A stretch of DNA of 51,990 nt from NCBI GenBank assembly GCA_028703175.1, contig JAQVNJ010000029.1, forward strand, positions 1 through 51,990, read 5' to 3'. The notes under the pieces are model-generated. The model was given only the letters and a program-made list of their open reading frames with translations. It was not told the DNA's origin and did no database searches. Shown in pieces: positions 16,631 through 26,020 of the stretch. Source of the DNA: JAAYCB01 sp012744395 (lineage in GTDB: Bacteria > Planctomycetota > Planctomycetia > Pirellulales > Thermoguttaceae). The translations under genes and the position numbers were made by a program. How positions within the stretch are numbered: the first letter of the stretch is position 1; the number at the start of each line of letters is the position of its first letter.

Positions 16631-18532
16631 TCAGCGGATCAATTTGCGCAATTCCGAATCGAGTTCTGCCACGTGGACATTGCGGTTGACCACTTTCCCG
16701 CCCTGGTCGACGAGGATCATCGTCGGCAGGGTGTGGATTCCCAGTTCATTGGCCGGCCGGCTGTCGAGTCCGCCCTGCTCGTGAATCTGCTGCCATGGCA
16801 GAGGGTTCTGCGCAAGGTACGACTTCATCTCCTGCAGGGTGCTGTCGAGGTTCACGCCGATCACCTGGAATCCGGACTTGCCGTAGCGAATGGCGAGATC
16901 CTTGAGGGCCGCCATGTCGGCCTTGCAGGGCTCGCACCAACTGGCCCAATACTGGATCACCACGACCTTGCCGCGGTAACCGGTCAGGTCGACCGTCTCG
17001 CCCGAGGGACTCTGGCCCTGGAAACGGATCACGTTGCCCACGCAGTCGAGGCGTGTGCGCGCTCCGGCGGCCTTGCGCGCCTGCGACGACTCGGGGAATT
17101 TCGCGGCGATCTGGCCATACCACTCCTTGGCCTTGTCTTCTTCCCCGGCGAATTCGTGGGCCATCGCCAGTTGGAGCATCGCCTCGGCCGTGTCCGGGCT
17201 GTCCGGATAGGCCTCGGCGAACTCGCGCAGATTGTCCAGCCACTCCTGGTGCACTTTGGCGAAGTCCATCGCGCTGGAGTTCTGCATCTTCAGGCCGTAT
17301 TCGGCACTCAGCTTTCGAAACGACACGTAGGCCTCGGTCTCCGGGTCCTTCCCTTTCAGCGAGGCAAGCAACGCGTTGAGCCGTTCGATCCCGGTGGGAA
17401 ATTCACCCGACTGGACCGCCGCGCTCACCGAGTCGGCCAACTGGCGAAGCCAGAGCGATTGCTCTTCGGCCGAGGTCGACTTGGCGGCGATCTCTTGCAG
17501 CAGATTGGCACGGGCCTGGTGGTATTGGCTGCGGGCGGGGCCGTCCGGTACGGTCCCGGCCTTCTGGTCCAACTCCTGCAATTTGGCCAACGCCGTCTGC
17601 AATTCTTCACTCGGCCCGCCCGAGGGCATGTCCAGCTGGCGGATGGCGGGCGGCTTGTTGAAGAATTCGCCGCTCTCGGCGATCTCGTTCTGGCCCTCCT
17701 CAACCGGCACGGGCAGTTGGATCGCCCGCCACGTCTCGCCGACCTTGACGAGCGTGCCGATGTGCACTTGCCCGTTGACCCCGTCCGTGTCAGTGATCGC
17801 CACAACGTTCTCGTAGACCTGAACGTCGTTGGCCGAGCCGTTGGTGCCGGCGGGCACGATCCCCGGCCGGCTGGCGCTGAATTGGACCCACTTCGTCGCC
17901 GGGCCAACGACCCGCTGCTGCTGCGCGAGCCGCGGGAACTTCTCCTGCAGCCCGGCAAGCCTCTCGGCAAGCGACTTCGTCTTCTCCGCCCCCAGGCCGA
18001 GCGACTTCAACTCGGCAGGCGACAGGGCGACGCGCAGGAATCGCGCAACGTCTTTTTCAGCAAGCGCCGCCACGATCTCGGCCGACGTCTCCTCGGCGGA
18101 AATCGATTTCCAATAATCGACCGTGCCATTCTCGTCGCGGTCAATCCCCCAGCGGCCGCCGGCGTCATGGAACCAGCGATACTGGTCCGCCCGGTTGTTC
18201 CCGTTGCTGTCGATGTCGCGGTAGACCTCCAATCCGTCCTTGAAATACCGCCACTGGTCGACCACCCCGTTGCCGTCGGCGTCGACGAACAGCCGCAGCA
18301 ACAGGCCGGCCGGCGACTGGATGGCCACGGCGGTCTTGCCGTCGACCTTTCGCGCCGAGATCTTGCATTGCGCCGCTTCGGCGGCGTCGGGCCGGTCGAT
18401 GTCCACGTCGCGGTGAATCGGCACGTACTGTTTCAGGGCCTGTTCGGCCGACGGAAGCTCGGCCGGCGCCGCCAAGCCCGGTTTGCATAACATCACCAGG
18501 ATCCACGATCCCACAACCAACAATCGTCTCAT
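16631..18532 (-). CDS. Exported TlpA-like thioredoxin-domain protein with EF-hand-like repeats
   Basis: The protein is 633 aa from the ATG at 18532 (AAGGAG 8 nt upstream) with a signal peptide (MRRLLVVGSWILVMLCKPGL). Near residues 80-140 are three calcium-loop-like repeats: DADGNGVVDQW, DSNGNNRADQY and DRDENGTVDYW. A long helical middle includes a TPR-like stretch (AMLQLAMAHEFAGEEDKAKE). The last 140 residues are a TlpA/AhpC-TSA thioredoxin fold with the redox motif WCEPC in VVVIQYWASWCEPCKADM and the cis-Pro segment GIHTLPTMIL. It probably acts in envelope thiol-disulfide exchange; the partner is unknown. Planctomycetes have many such large thioredoxin proteins. Confidence 0.85.
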   Translation of the reverse strand: MRRLLVVGSWILVMLCKPGLAAPAELPSAEQALKQYVPIHRDVDIDRPDAAEAAQCKISARKVDGKTAVAIQSPAGLLLRLFVDADGNGVVDQWRYFKDGLEVYRDIDSNGNNRADQYRWFHDAGGRWGIDRDENGTVDYWKSISAEETSAEIVAALAEKDVARFLRVALSPAELKSLGLGAEKTKSLAERLAGLQEKFPRLAQQQRVVGPATKWVQFSASRPGIVPAGTNGSANDVQVYENVVAITDTDGVNGQVHIGTLVKVGETWRAIQLPVPVEEGQNEIAESGEFFNKPPAIRQLDMPSGGPSEELQTALAKLQELDQKAGTVPDGPARSQYHQARANLLQEIAAKSTSAEEQSLWLRQLADSVSAAVQSGEFPTGIERLNALLASLKGKDPETEAYVSFRKLSAEYGLKMQNSSAMDFAKVHQEWLDNLREFAEAYPDSPDTAEAMLQLAMAHEFAGEEDKAKEWYGQIAAKFPESSQARKAAGARTRLDCVGNVIRFQGQSPSGETVDLTGYRGKVVVIQYWASWCEPCKADMAALKDLAIRYGKSGFQVIGVNLDSTLQEMKSYLAQNPLPWQQIHEQGGLDSRPANELGIHTLPTMILVDQGGKVVNRNVHVAELDSELRKLIR

Positions 18533-18875
18533 CGACGGACTCCTTAACTCAAAACGGGGGAGCGATGTTCGCGTCAACTCGGCACGGGCGGTCGCCGCTC
18601 CAACGGGCAAGCAGATGCCCGCTCTCGGATACCGCACGGACCAGAAAGCCGGCGCCCGCCGGTGGCGCGTCCGGCACACCTCTATTCTTCGGACGGCAAG
18701 CCTCTGTAACCTTATCCGATTAAACAGAATCTTCCGATTGGAGAATCTGTATCGGGGGGATCGTTACTACACATTGGTGGCATAATGAAGCTGGCCGGGC
18801 CAGCCCCCCTTTACACTCGGCCGCCCTGGGGTATGCTTAGAAAAAGAACGTCGGTTGCGACCAGCAAACCGCTTT
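18533..18875. other. Intergenic stretch upstream of tRNA-Ile
   Basis: About 343 nt separate the divergently arranged TlpA-like gene and tRNA-Ile. It should hold both promoters. An AT-richer area around 18710-18785 is the best candidate for the tRNA promoter. I could not identify convincing boxes, and no gene is visible. Confidence 0.35.
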
Positions 18876-18949
18876 GGGCGCATAGCTCAGTTGGTTAGAG
18901 CGCGTCCCTGATAAGGACGAGGTCCGAGATTCGAGTTCTCGTGCGCCCA
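18876..18949 (+). tRNA. tRNA-Ile (anticodon GAT)
   Basis: This is a 74-nt cloverleaf. The acceptor GGGCGCA pairs with TGCGCCC, the D arm is AGCTCAGTTGGTTAGAGC, the anticodon stem CGTCC/GGACG encloses loop CTGATAA (anticodon GAT), and the T arm contains GATTCGAGTTC. The discriminator is A and the CCA end is not encoded. It stands alone rather than in an rRNA spacer, unlike many tRNA-Ile(GAT) genes. Confidence 0.95.
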
Positions 18950-18965
18950 TTTGACGTAAACCAAA

Positions 18966-19017
18966 GCCGAATCAAGACTTAGTGATACCTGCCGGCGGTC
19001 GGCAGTGCGGCCGGAAA
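18966..19017 (+). repeat. Post-tRNA repeat, copy 2 (downstream of tRNA-Ile)
   Basis: This begins 17 nt after tRNA-Ile and matches the stretch after tRNA-Val (6152-6202, opposite strand). It has GCCGAA..GACTTA and then an identical 27-bp core at 18986-19012 with hairpin CTGCCG-GCGGT-CGGCAG. No integrase remnant is recognisable here. The sequence from 19018 to 19352 contains no gene that I can support, only a GGGAAGCTGCCCAGGCGC palindrome-like stretch near 19287. Confidence 0.6.
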
Positions 19018-19352
19018 GGGCGCGGTCGGAGCGTCGTTGTACGTTTTTGGCGACCCAAAAGGACGCATTTCTGGCGGTCTCTCCGCCCACGCAGTTCTCC
19101 CGAGCGGCTCCCGAATCCTGGTTCCGGCAGGGAGACGTGACCCATCGCGCAAAGCGGCTCTTCCAGCGCGAAGTGAGACGCTGATCCGTGCAGCGCCGGG
19201 GCGGCTTGGCGTTTGGCGAGTTGCCTTTCCGGCTCTCGATGCCGCCGGACAACGCCTGGAACGACGAAAGATTGCCTGCTAGGCTGGGAAGCTGCCCAGG
19301 CGCGAGCCTGGGACCCAGGCGAAGAGTTTACCGTGCTCCGGGGAGGAGAACC

Positions 19353-20558
19353 ATGCACCGTGCCGCAGTCTGCCTGATCCTGCTGGCGTCCCTGCTACCG
19401 CTTTCCGGTTCAGGGTCCGCCGCCGAGCTGAACATCGAGGACTTCCGCTTCGATGGGCCGTTAGGCTCGGAAGGGGCGCGGATCGAGAAACTCGATGCGA
19501 GCCATTTCCGCGTCACCCTGAGCCACGCCCCGACCCATCCCGATTGGGCCAACAACTGCCAGTTCGAGATCGTCCGCCACGCGAAGGGGAGCCCGCTGCG
19601 GCTGGATGTGAAGTTCGACCACCCCAAGCCGCAGTTCGCCTTCGATGAATACTTCCACTCCTGGTCATATGATGGCCGGCAGTGGCAGCCGATCCAGTGG
19701 GAACGGCGGAGCAACGGCAAGGAGAATCGCCTGCTGTTTCCGCCGTTTGAGCAGGATCGGGTTCTGTTCGGGCTCCAGGTGCCGATGTCCTACGAAGACG
19801 CGGCGGAGATGCTGGACGCTTGGGCCGAACACCCGCACGCCGCGCTCCACGATTTCGGTAGATCGCTGGAGGGGCGCAAACTGCTGCGCCTGGAGATCAC
19901 CGATCCGGAGAGCCCGCACCCCCGCGAGAAACGCTGGGTTCACTATTTCGCCAATCAGCACCCGGGCGAGCACAACTCGCAATGGCGGATGGTGGGCATG
20001 ATCCAGTGGCTGCTCAGCGACCGGGGCGCCGATTGCCGCCGCCGGAGCATTTGCCACTTCATCCTGATGATGAGCCCCGACGCGCCGTCGAAGGGCTGGT
20101 ATCGCGTCAATCGCCAGGGCGTCGACATGAATCGCTCCTATCGGGTCGAGGGGGCCGATCCGCAGAGCCAGGCCCACGAGGCCTATCTGGCCCAGAAGGA
20201 CCTGGAAGGCCTGATGGCGTCTTCCGCGCCGGTGACCGATATCTGGTCGATGCACACCTGGGGCGGGATGGTCGATCCGATCCTCACGCCGGGTCCGGAG
20301 ATCGGCGCCCTGCTGGGTCCCAAGGAGCAGTTCCGCGAGATTCTCAGCAAGCAGGACCCGAACCGGCTGATCAAGCCCCTCCAGTTCAGCGAAGACCGGG
20401 GGGCGACGACATGGAGCGGCGGGCCGGGCCGGCAGTTCAAGATCACGGCCGTTCTCTGCGAAGGCGCAGGCGCGATCTTCACCAAGGAGCAGAATGTCGA
20501 ATCGGGCGAGTGCCTGATCCGGGCGATCGCCGAGTACTACAGCGGCACGCGTCGCTGA
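19353..20558 (+). CDS. Exported M14-family zinc carboxypeptidase-like protein
   Basis: The protein is 401 aa from the ATG at 19353 (GGGAGGAG upstream) with a signal peptide (MHRAAVCLILLASLLPLSGS). An N-terminal beta domain of about 130 residues precedes an M14 metallocarboxypeptidase domain. ANQHPGEHNSQW holds the H-x-x-E zinc motif, DMNRSYR resembles the substrate-binding NRN/R segment, SMHTWGG supplies the third zinc ligand, and the Glu in VLCEGAGAIF is in the position of the catalytic glutamate. This layout matches cytosolic-carboxypeptidase/M14-like proteins common in planctomycetes. The substrate is probably a C-terminal peptide residue but is unknown. The Gfo/Idh/MocA gene follows after 56 nt. 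Confidence 0.85.
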   Translation: MHRAAVCLILLASLLPLSGSGSAAELNIEDFRFDGPLGSEGARIEKLDASHFRVTLSHAPTHPDWANNCQFEIVRHAKGSPLRLDVKFDHPKPQFAFDEYFHSWSYDGRQWQPIQWERRSNGKENRLLFPPFEQDRVLFGLQVPMSYEDAAEMLDAWAEHPHAALHDFGRSLEGRKLLRLEITDPESPHPREKRWVHYFANQHPGEHNSQWRMVGMIQWLLSDRGADCRRRSICHFILMMSPDAPSKGWYRVNRQGVDMNRSYRVEGADPQSQAHEAYLAQKDLEGLMASSAPVTDIWSMHTWGGMVDPILTPGPEIGALLGPKEQFREILSKQDPNRLIKPLQFSEDRGATTWSGGPGRQFKITAVLCEGAGAIFTKEQNVESGECLIRAIAEYYSGTRR

Positions 20559-20614
20559 CCGCGGTAGAGAACAAGATCGTTTTCTTTTCGATCTCGAGCA
20601 GGAGAAGGATTGAT

Positions 20615-21982
20615 ATGGCGATGAACTGGAGAATCCGACGACGGGAATTCCTGGCCGCCGGGGCGGCCGCGTCAGCCCCGCTCGTGTTGAGCCCGGGCGT
20701 GCTCGCGGCGCCGGGGAAAAAGGGCGCCAATCAGCGAATCAACGTCGGGCACATCGGCTACGGCGGCCGCTCCCGCGGGCTGGCCAGGGAGCTCGGCCCC
20801 CTGGTCGAGGCCGGCGAAGCACAGCACGTGGCCGTCTGCGACGTCGACGAGAAACGCCTTGCCCAGGGGCCGAAAGACCTCGGCCCCCAGGTCGACGTCT
20901 ACCGCGACTACCGGTATCTGCTCGACCGCAAGGACATCGACGCGGTCGTGATCGGCACGCCCGACCACTGGCACGGAGTCCATTTTGTCCACGCCGCCGA
21001 GAGGGGCAAGCATATCTATTGCGAGAAACCGGCCTGTTGCACGATCGAGGAAGGCAAGGCGATGGTCGCTGCGGCCGAGAAGGCCGGAATTGCCAGCCAG
21101 ATCGGCTCGCAGGGCCGTTCCCAGCCGGAAGCCTACCGGATGCACCGCTACCTGGCCAACGGCGTGATCGGCAAGGTGCGCCACGTCGAATGCTTTCATT
21201 ATCCCAGCCCGGTCGACACGTCGAAGACGGCCGACAGCGAGCCGCCGGCGGAGTTGGACTGGGACCTCTGGCTCGGCCCGCTGCGGTGGCGGCCGTACAA
21301 CGCACGGCACCTGCCCGGGGTGTTTCGCTGGCTGCTGGAATCGGGCGGCGGCCAGATTCGCGACCGCGGCGCCCACGTGATGAGCTGCGCCAAGTACTGG
21401 ATGGGGGCCGACAAGCAGGGGCCCGTGACCGTCGAGGCAACCGGTACCTCGCCCGAGATGGGGCTCTGGGACAGCGCCGTGTTGATGGACGTGAAGTATA
21501 CCTTCACCGACCCCGACTGGGTGATGACGTGGACCCAGATGCCGATGGAAGAGATTTCCAAGCGGTTTCCCGCCGAGGAGCGGACCGCCGCGGACCTGGC
21601 CGAGGAGGGGGTGTCGAAGATCAGCCGGCCGGGTTACGGCGCCGTCTACCACGGCGAGAACGGCACCTGCATGCACTGGGGCGGCGACGGCGGGACCTGG
21701 GCGGAGCGCAAGGTTCGCCACTGGCAGCCGCCGGCCGGCGCCGTGGACGTCTACAAGAGTCCCGGCCACATGCAAGACTGGTTCGTCGGCATCCGCACCG
21801 GCAAGAAGTGCATCATGGATATCGAGTACGGGGCGGGCGTGGCGAATCTCTGCATTCTCGCCAATCTCTCGTTCCGGCTCGGCCGCCCGCTCCAGTGGGA
21901 CGAGGGCAAGCGGGAAATCGTCGGCGATGAGCAGGCCCGGCGCCTGATGAGCCGTCCCCAGCGGCATCCCTACCACCTGTAG
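20615..21982 (+). CDS. Tat-exported Gfo/Idh/MocA-family oxidoreductase
   Basis: The 455-aa protein begins with a Tat signal (RIRRREFLAAGAAASAPLVL). A Rossmann NAD(P)-binding domain follows: INVGHIGYGGRSRGLARELG then VVIGTPDHWHG and the EKPACCTIEEGK motif, where EKP is the family hallmark. The C-terminal half is the GFO/IDH/MocA substrate-binding domain, with RDRGAHVMSCAKYWMG containing the expected D-x-x-x-H. The family oxidises or reduces sugars and sugar acids with NAD(P); exported members in planctomycetes act on unknown periplasmic carbohydrates. The ATG at 20615 has AGGAGAAGG upstream. Tat transport is expected because the cofactor is loaded before export. Confidence 0.92.
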   Translation: MAMNWRIRRREFLAAGAAASAPLVLSPGVLAAPGKKGANQRINVGHIGYGGRSRGLARELGPLVEAGEAQHVAVCDVDEKRLAQGPKDLGPQVDVYRDYRYLLDRKDIDAVVIGTPDHWHGVHFVHAAERGKHIYCEKPACCTIEEGKAMVAAAEKAGIASQIGSQGRSQPEAYRMHRYLANGVIGKVRHVECFHYPSPVDTSKTADSEPPAELDWDLWLGPLRWRPYNARHLPGVFRWLLESGGGQIRDRGAHVMSCAKYWMGADKQGPVTVEATGTSPEMGLWDSAVLMDVKYTFTDPDWVMTWTQMPMEEISKRFPAEERTAADLAEEGVSKISRPGYGAVYHGENGTCMHWGGDGGTWAERKVRHWQPPAGAVDVYKSPGHMQDWFVGIRTGKKCIMDIEYGAGVANLCILANLSFRLGRPLQWDEGKREIVGDEQARRLMSRPQRHPYHL

Positions 21983-22066
21983 GCCGGCCTCTGCGAGAGG
22001 CGGCTGACCTGCTGATCGCCAGTGGCACAAACCCAGACACTCGTTTTTCGATTCGAGGATCATGAT

Positions 22067-22648
22067 ATGGAACCGTTCACCCTTGCCCTGCTGCTTGAGA
22101 AGATTCAGAGCGACGATCCGCTGATCCGAACGGACGCCTGGCAACATGCCGGTTCGATCGGCCCGCCGGCGCTGATTCCCTTGGCGATTCTGGCGGCCGA
22201 AGCGGAATTGGAGATCGCCCGGGCGGCCCGCCGCGCGATGTGGCAGATCGTACACACGGCCGGCGCGCCGGGCGCCGAGGACTCCAGGCCGGCGGTCATC
22301 AACGAGCTGCTGGAGCTTCTCAAGGGCAACCGTCCCGCCAGCGTTCGGCGGGATATCCTCTGGATGATTTCGGAACTCGGGTGCGGCAAGTCCGCCGCTG
22401 CGCCCGTCGCCGCGTTTCTCCAGGACGAGCAGTTGCGCGAGGACGCCCGGTGCTGCCTGGAGCGGATGCCGGGCGAAGAATCGGTCGCCGCACTCCAAGC
22501 CGCGCTCGAAAAGGTCCCACGAGAGCTCCAATTGGCCATCGCCCATTCGCTCCGCGTCCGCGGGGTTGATCTCAGCCTCGAAAGATACCCCTGTCAGAAA
22601 CTCGTTCCCACGAAGAAGACGGCCGTCGAACCCGCCGGCGCGGCCTAG
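22067..22648 (+). CDS. HEAT-repeat protein
   Basis: The protein is 193 aa from the ATG at 22067 (GAGGATCATGAT upstream). It is built of helical HEAT-like repeats, for example DPLIRTDAWQHAGSIGPPAL, EIARAARRAMWQIVHTAGAP and ASVRRDILWMISELGCGKSA. It has no signal peptide, so it is probably cytoplasmic. HEAT solenoids are protein-interaction scaffolds. It follows the Gfo/Idh/MocA gene by 84 nt and may be cotranscribed; a functional link is not evident. Confidence 0.75.
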   Translation: MEPFTLALLLEKIQSDDPLIRTDAWQHAGSIGPPALIPLAILAAEAELEIARAARRAMWQIVHTAGAPGAEDSRPAVINELLELLKGNRPASVRRDILWMISELGCGKSAAAPVAAFLQDEQLREDARCCLERMPGEESVAALQAALEKVPRELQLAIAHSLRVRGVDLSLERYPCQKLVPTKKTAVEPAGAA

Positions 22649-22906
22649 TCCGCCCCCGCGCGTTCGGCCGCCCGTGCTCGCCACCCACCCGGCAGGGTAC
22701 TTGCAGACTCGCCTAGAATGCAGCGGGTCTGAGGAACTGGGCAAGGTTCACGGCTCAATCTCCACTAGCCAAATGGGCGCGGCTGGGCCGCTCGCCGGGC
22801 GCACCAATCTGGCGGAGCTTGGGGCTTGAACCTTGGGTTTCGAACCTTGCCCGAGATTGCCCGGCAAGTACGGGTGCGCACGGAAAACCAGGAGGAAGAT
22901 TGGCTG

Positions 22907-25558
22907 ATGAACGGAGCAGGATGGGCCACGCGTCCGGCGCGGATGGCCGCCGGGCTGTTGATTTTCACGATGATTGGCGGAGCCGCCGCTGCCCAATACC
23001 GGGCAGAGGCGATCCTGGGCGCACCGTTGGGGGTTGGGCGGATCGAAATCCGTCTCCCCGAGGGGGAGTATTCTCCCGTGCTGGGAATCGACGGGCTGCT
23101 GGTCCGCGAACGGAATGGCCGCGTTTTTTACCCGGCGATCCAGCATCGCGAGATGCCCGAGATCGTCACGAACACGCTGAAGAGCTCGCGCCGCCCGCTC
23201 GTGCAACTGTTTGGGGAAGTCCTCGATCAGCCTCCGACGGCGGTCGTCTACTTTCTCTTCGAGGGCAATGAGCCGCTCGACCTGGCAATCCAGTCGACGC
23301 GGATCGAGCGGGTGGTCGTCCGCCCGCGGCCCAACCCCCGCGGCTGGCGCCGTCTTTTGCAGCAGTGGTGGCAACACTTCGCCGACCGGCCCGGGTTGCT
23401 GAAGCAGAAGGACGACTATCCGCCGATTGTGCAGAACTACCTGGAAGCGACGCTTGCGCGGCGGCTGGGGCTGCCGCTGCCCGCCGAGCGGCCGTCTCCG
23501 CCCTGGAAGCGGGATTTTCAGGAGCAAGTCGGCCTCTCGCTGGCAACCGAGCAGGTCAAGATCGAATTCGAGAGGCGGCGGATTCTCGGCAACCCGGCGC
23601 TGGCCGAGCCGGCCGACCAGCCGCTGCCCGAGGCAATCGCCGCGGCCCCTGCCCCGCCGCCGGATGTGCCCGGCGAGACGGTGATCGAACCGATGGCGAT
23701 GCACGTGCCGGCGGAATGCCTTTATATCCGTTTCGGCAGTTTCAACAATTTTTTGTGGCTTCAGGACACGCTGAAGAAGTGGAACGGCGATGCGCGGAAC
23801 CTGCTGTCGCTTCGCGGCCTCGATTACGGGATGAGCGCCCGCATGGAGCAGGGGCTGGTCCTCCAGCAGACGGCCCTGTCGCGGCTCTTCGGCGCCACGG
23901 TGATTCAAGACGTGGCGATCATCGGAACCGACGCCTACTTTGCTGACGGCGGGGCCTACGGCCTGCTGTTTCAGGCCAACAACAATCTGCTGCTCGGCGC
24001 AGATTTCAACCGCCAGCGGGCGGAACGGCTGAAGGCCGAAAGCGACGTGACGGAGACGACGGTCGCGATTGGCGGCCGCCAGGTCTCCTGCCTGTCTTCG
24101 CCCGATGGCCGCGTTCGTTCGTTCTATGTCACCTCGGGCGATTTCCATTTCGTCACCCGCTCGCGGCGGCTTGCGGAACGGTTTCTGGAAACGGCGGCCG
24201 CGCCGGAAACCGCGCTGGGGTCCGGCGCCGGCTTCCGCCATGCGCGGGGGTTGATGCCCACGGATCGCGACGACACGGTGTTCGTCTACATGTCGGAGCG
24301 GTTTCTCAACAACCTGGTCAGTCCGGCCTACCGGATCGAGACCGCTCGACGGTTGGAAGCGTTGGCCGATATTGAACTGGCGGTGCTGGCGCGGTTGGCC
24401 GCTCGCGCGGCGGGCCATCCCTGCGATTCGATCGAGGCCTTGAAGGAGTACGGCCATCTTCCGCCGGAGTTTGGGGTCCGGCCCGACGGCAGCCAGGCGG
24501 TCGTCGGCGAGGAGTTGGTCGTCGATTCTCTCCGCGGGCGGCGCGGGGCTTTCCTGCCGATCGCCGACGTGGCGATCGAGCGCGTCACGGCGTCGGAAGC
24601 CCGGGCCTACGCGGCGTTTGTCGATTACTACCGGCGCCACTGGGGCAATCTCGACCCGGTGATCGTCGCCGTCAAGCGGGCGGCCGAGGGGAAGAATCGC
24701 GAGCGGGTCGTGGTCGACGCCAGGATGACGCCGTTCTCCAGAGAGAATTTCACACGATTGCAGGAAAAACTGGGACCGGCCGACACCCTCCGGCTCGAGC
24801 CGGTCGCCGGCAATTTCGCCAGCTTCGAGGCGATTCTGGCGGAATCGCGCATCTTCGGCGGGCTGCAGGACGTCGGTTCTCCGATCCCCGAAGGCATCTT
24901 ATCGCTGCTGCCGGGGAACTTCTTCCCCCAGTTGCTGGTCGGCTATCTCGGGTCGGAGGGCCCCTTGGGTCCGCTGCGGCTGCTGAACCTGGGATTTCCA
25001 CCGTCCGATCCGGCCGGGTTCTCCAAGAGCCGTCTTGGCGGATGGCGTTTGCAGGCCGGCGAGTTCACGCTGTTTTCCTTCCAGCGCGAGATTCTTGCGG
25101 CCGTCCTGCCGCGGCTCAGGTTCCAGGAAGCCTCCGAGCCCGCCCAGATTCGCCTCCAGGTCGACGATGTCTCCGTGGCCAGCGTGACCCCCGCACTGAA
25201 CAATTACCTCCACGGGCGGACCGCGGAGACCAGCCGCGGGAACCTCCGTCTGATCCACGCGCTCGAGCAGCAGCTTGGGGTGCCGCTGGAGGAGTGCCGC
25301 GAGACGGCCGAGGGGCTGCTCGACGCGAAGCTCGTCTGTCCGCTCGGCGGCGAGTATGCCATCAGCCGCCGGCCGGACGGCGTCGGCTTCTGGACGTCGA
25401 CCGCGCTGGCCGCAGCGCCGCCGGCGCGCGGGCCGGGCGCGGAAGCAGACGCGTTCCTCGCCCCGCCGCTGAATTGGTTCCGCGGGCTGATGGCCCGCCT
25501 GCACGTGATGCCCGATGCGCTGTCGGTTCACGCGGAAGTGATCATGCAGTCGCCATAG
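22907..25558 (+). CDS. Large exported protein of unknown function
   Basis: The protein is 883 aa from the ATG at 22907 (AGGAGGAAG upstream). A signal peptide (MAAGLLIFTMIGGAAAAQYR) starts the protein. I do not recognise a catalytic domain. Visible features are a conserved-looking N-terminal beta region (GRIEIRLPEGEYSPVLGIDG), a Pro/Ala linker near 260-290, a central region (MHVPAECLYIRFGSFNNFLW then GTDAYFADGGAYGLLF) resembling planctomycete DUF3352-like secreted proteins, and VFVYMSERFLNNLVSPAYRI. No further membrane segment is seen. The gene ends 20 nt before the small zincin gene, so the two probably share a transcript. Confidence 0.7.
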   Translation: MNGAGWATRPARMAAGLLIFTMIGGAAAAQYRAEAILGAPLGVGRIEIRLPEGEYSPVLGIDGLLVRERNGRVFYPAIQHREMPEIVTNTLKSSRRPLVQLFGEVLDQPPTAVVYFLFEGNEPLDLAIQSTRIERVVVRPRPNPRGWRRLLQQWWQHFADRPGLLKQKDDYPPIVQNYLEATLARRLGLPLPAERPSPPWKRDFQEQVGLSLATEQVKIEFERRRILGNPALAEPADQPLPEAIAAAPAPPPDVPGETVIEPMAMHVPAECLYIRFGSFNNFLWLQDTLKKWNGDARNLLSLRGLDYGMSARMEQGLVLQQTALSRLFGATVIQDVAIIGTDAYFADGGAYGLLFQANNNLLLGADFNRQRAERLKAESDVTETTVAIGGRQVSCLSSPDGRVRSFYVTSGDFHFVTRSRRLAERFLETAAAPETALGSGAGFRHARGLMPTDRDDTVFVYMSERFLNNLVSPAYRIETARRLEALADIELAVLARLAARAAGHPCDSIEALKEYGHLPPEFGVRPDGSQAVVGEELVVDSLRGRRGAFLPIADVAIERVTASEARAYAAFVDYYRRHWGNLDPVIVAVKRAAEGKNRERVVVDARMTPFSRENFTRLQEKLGPADTLRLEPVAGNFASFEAILAESRIFGGLQDVGSPIPEGILSLLPGNFFPQLLVGYLGSEGPLGPLRLLNLGFPPSDPAGFSKSRLGGWRLQAGEFTLFSFQREILAAVLPRLRFQEASEPAQIRLQVDDVSVASVTPALNNYLHGRTAETSRGNLRLIHALEQQLGVPLEECRETAEGLLDAKLVCPLGGEYAISRRPDGVGFWTSTALAAAPPARGPGAEADAFLAPPLNWFRGLMARLHVMPDALSVHAEVIMQSP

Positions 25559-25578
25559 TCAAGCGAGGGGAACGCGAT

Positions 25579-25971
25579 TTGAAGAAGTCGATCCGCGCCC
25601 GTTTCGACGCCGTGCTGGAAGACGTGCTCGCGGAGTTGCCGCCCAGGATTCACGAGCTGATCGACCAGGTGCCGCTCCACGTGGAAGACTACCCGTCGGC
25701 CGAGGTGATCAAGTCGACCGGCGTCTCGCGGCGCGACGAGCTCTGCGGGCTGTTCACGGGCATCCCGTTGACCGAGCACAGCGTCCTCCACTCGGGTCAG
25801 TTGCCCAACGTGGTGACGATCTACCGCGAAGGAATCCTGGCCGCTGCCAGAGACGATTTCGGCCGCGTCGGCTACGATAGTCTTTTTGAAGAAATCCGCG
25901 TCACCGTTCTGCATGAGCTGGCCCACCACCATGGCCTGGATGAAGAAGAACTGGATGCGATGGGGTATTAG
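25579..25971 (+). CDS. Small zincin-like metallopeptidase
   Basis: The 130-aa protein belongs to the small bacterial zincin group (PF06262-like). Its only strong motif is the metallopeptidase H-E-x-x-H in VTVLHELAHHHGLDEEEL near the C-terminus. The proposed start is a TTG at 25579 (reading MKKSIRARFDAVLEDVLAEL), with GAGGGGA about 8 nt upstream. No ATG or GTG fits, because the frame upstream overlaps the previous gene. Typical members are 110-140 aa, so the length is complete. Proteolysis has not been shown for most family members. It lies 20 nt after the large exported protein gene. Confidence 0.8.
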   Translation: MKKSIRARFDAVLEDVLAELPPRIHELIDQVPLHVEDYPSAEVIKSTGVSRRDELCGLFTGIPLTEHSVLHSGQLPNVVTIYREGILAAARDDFGRVGYDSLFEEIRVTVLHELAHHHGLDEEELDAMGY

Positions 25972-26020
25972 GGAAGGGTGCGGGGTTCAGGGTTCCGTTT
26001 TCTTTTGGTTACAGGTCACA

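Noticed and set aside
20672..22744. 690-codon minus-strand frame
   Set aside because: It lies opposite the Gfo/Idh/MocA and HEAT genes, which have ribosome sites and clear motifs; this frame has none.
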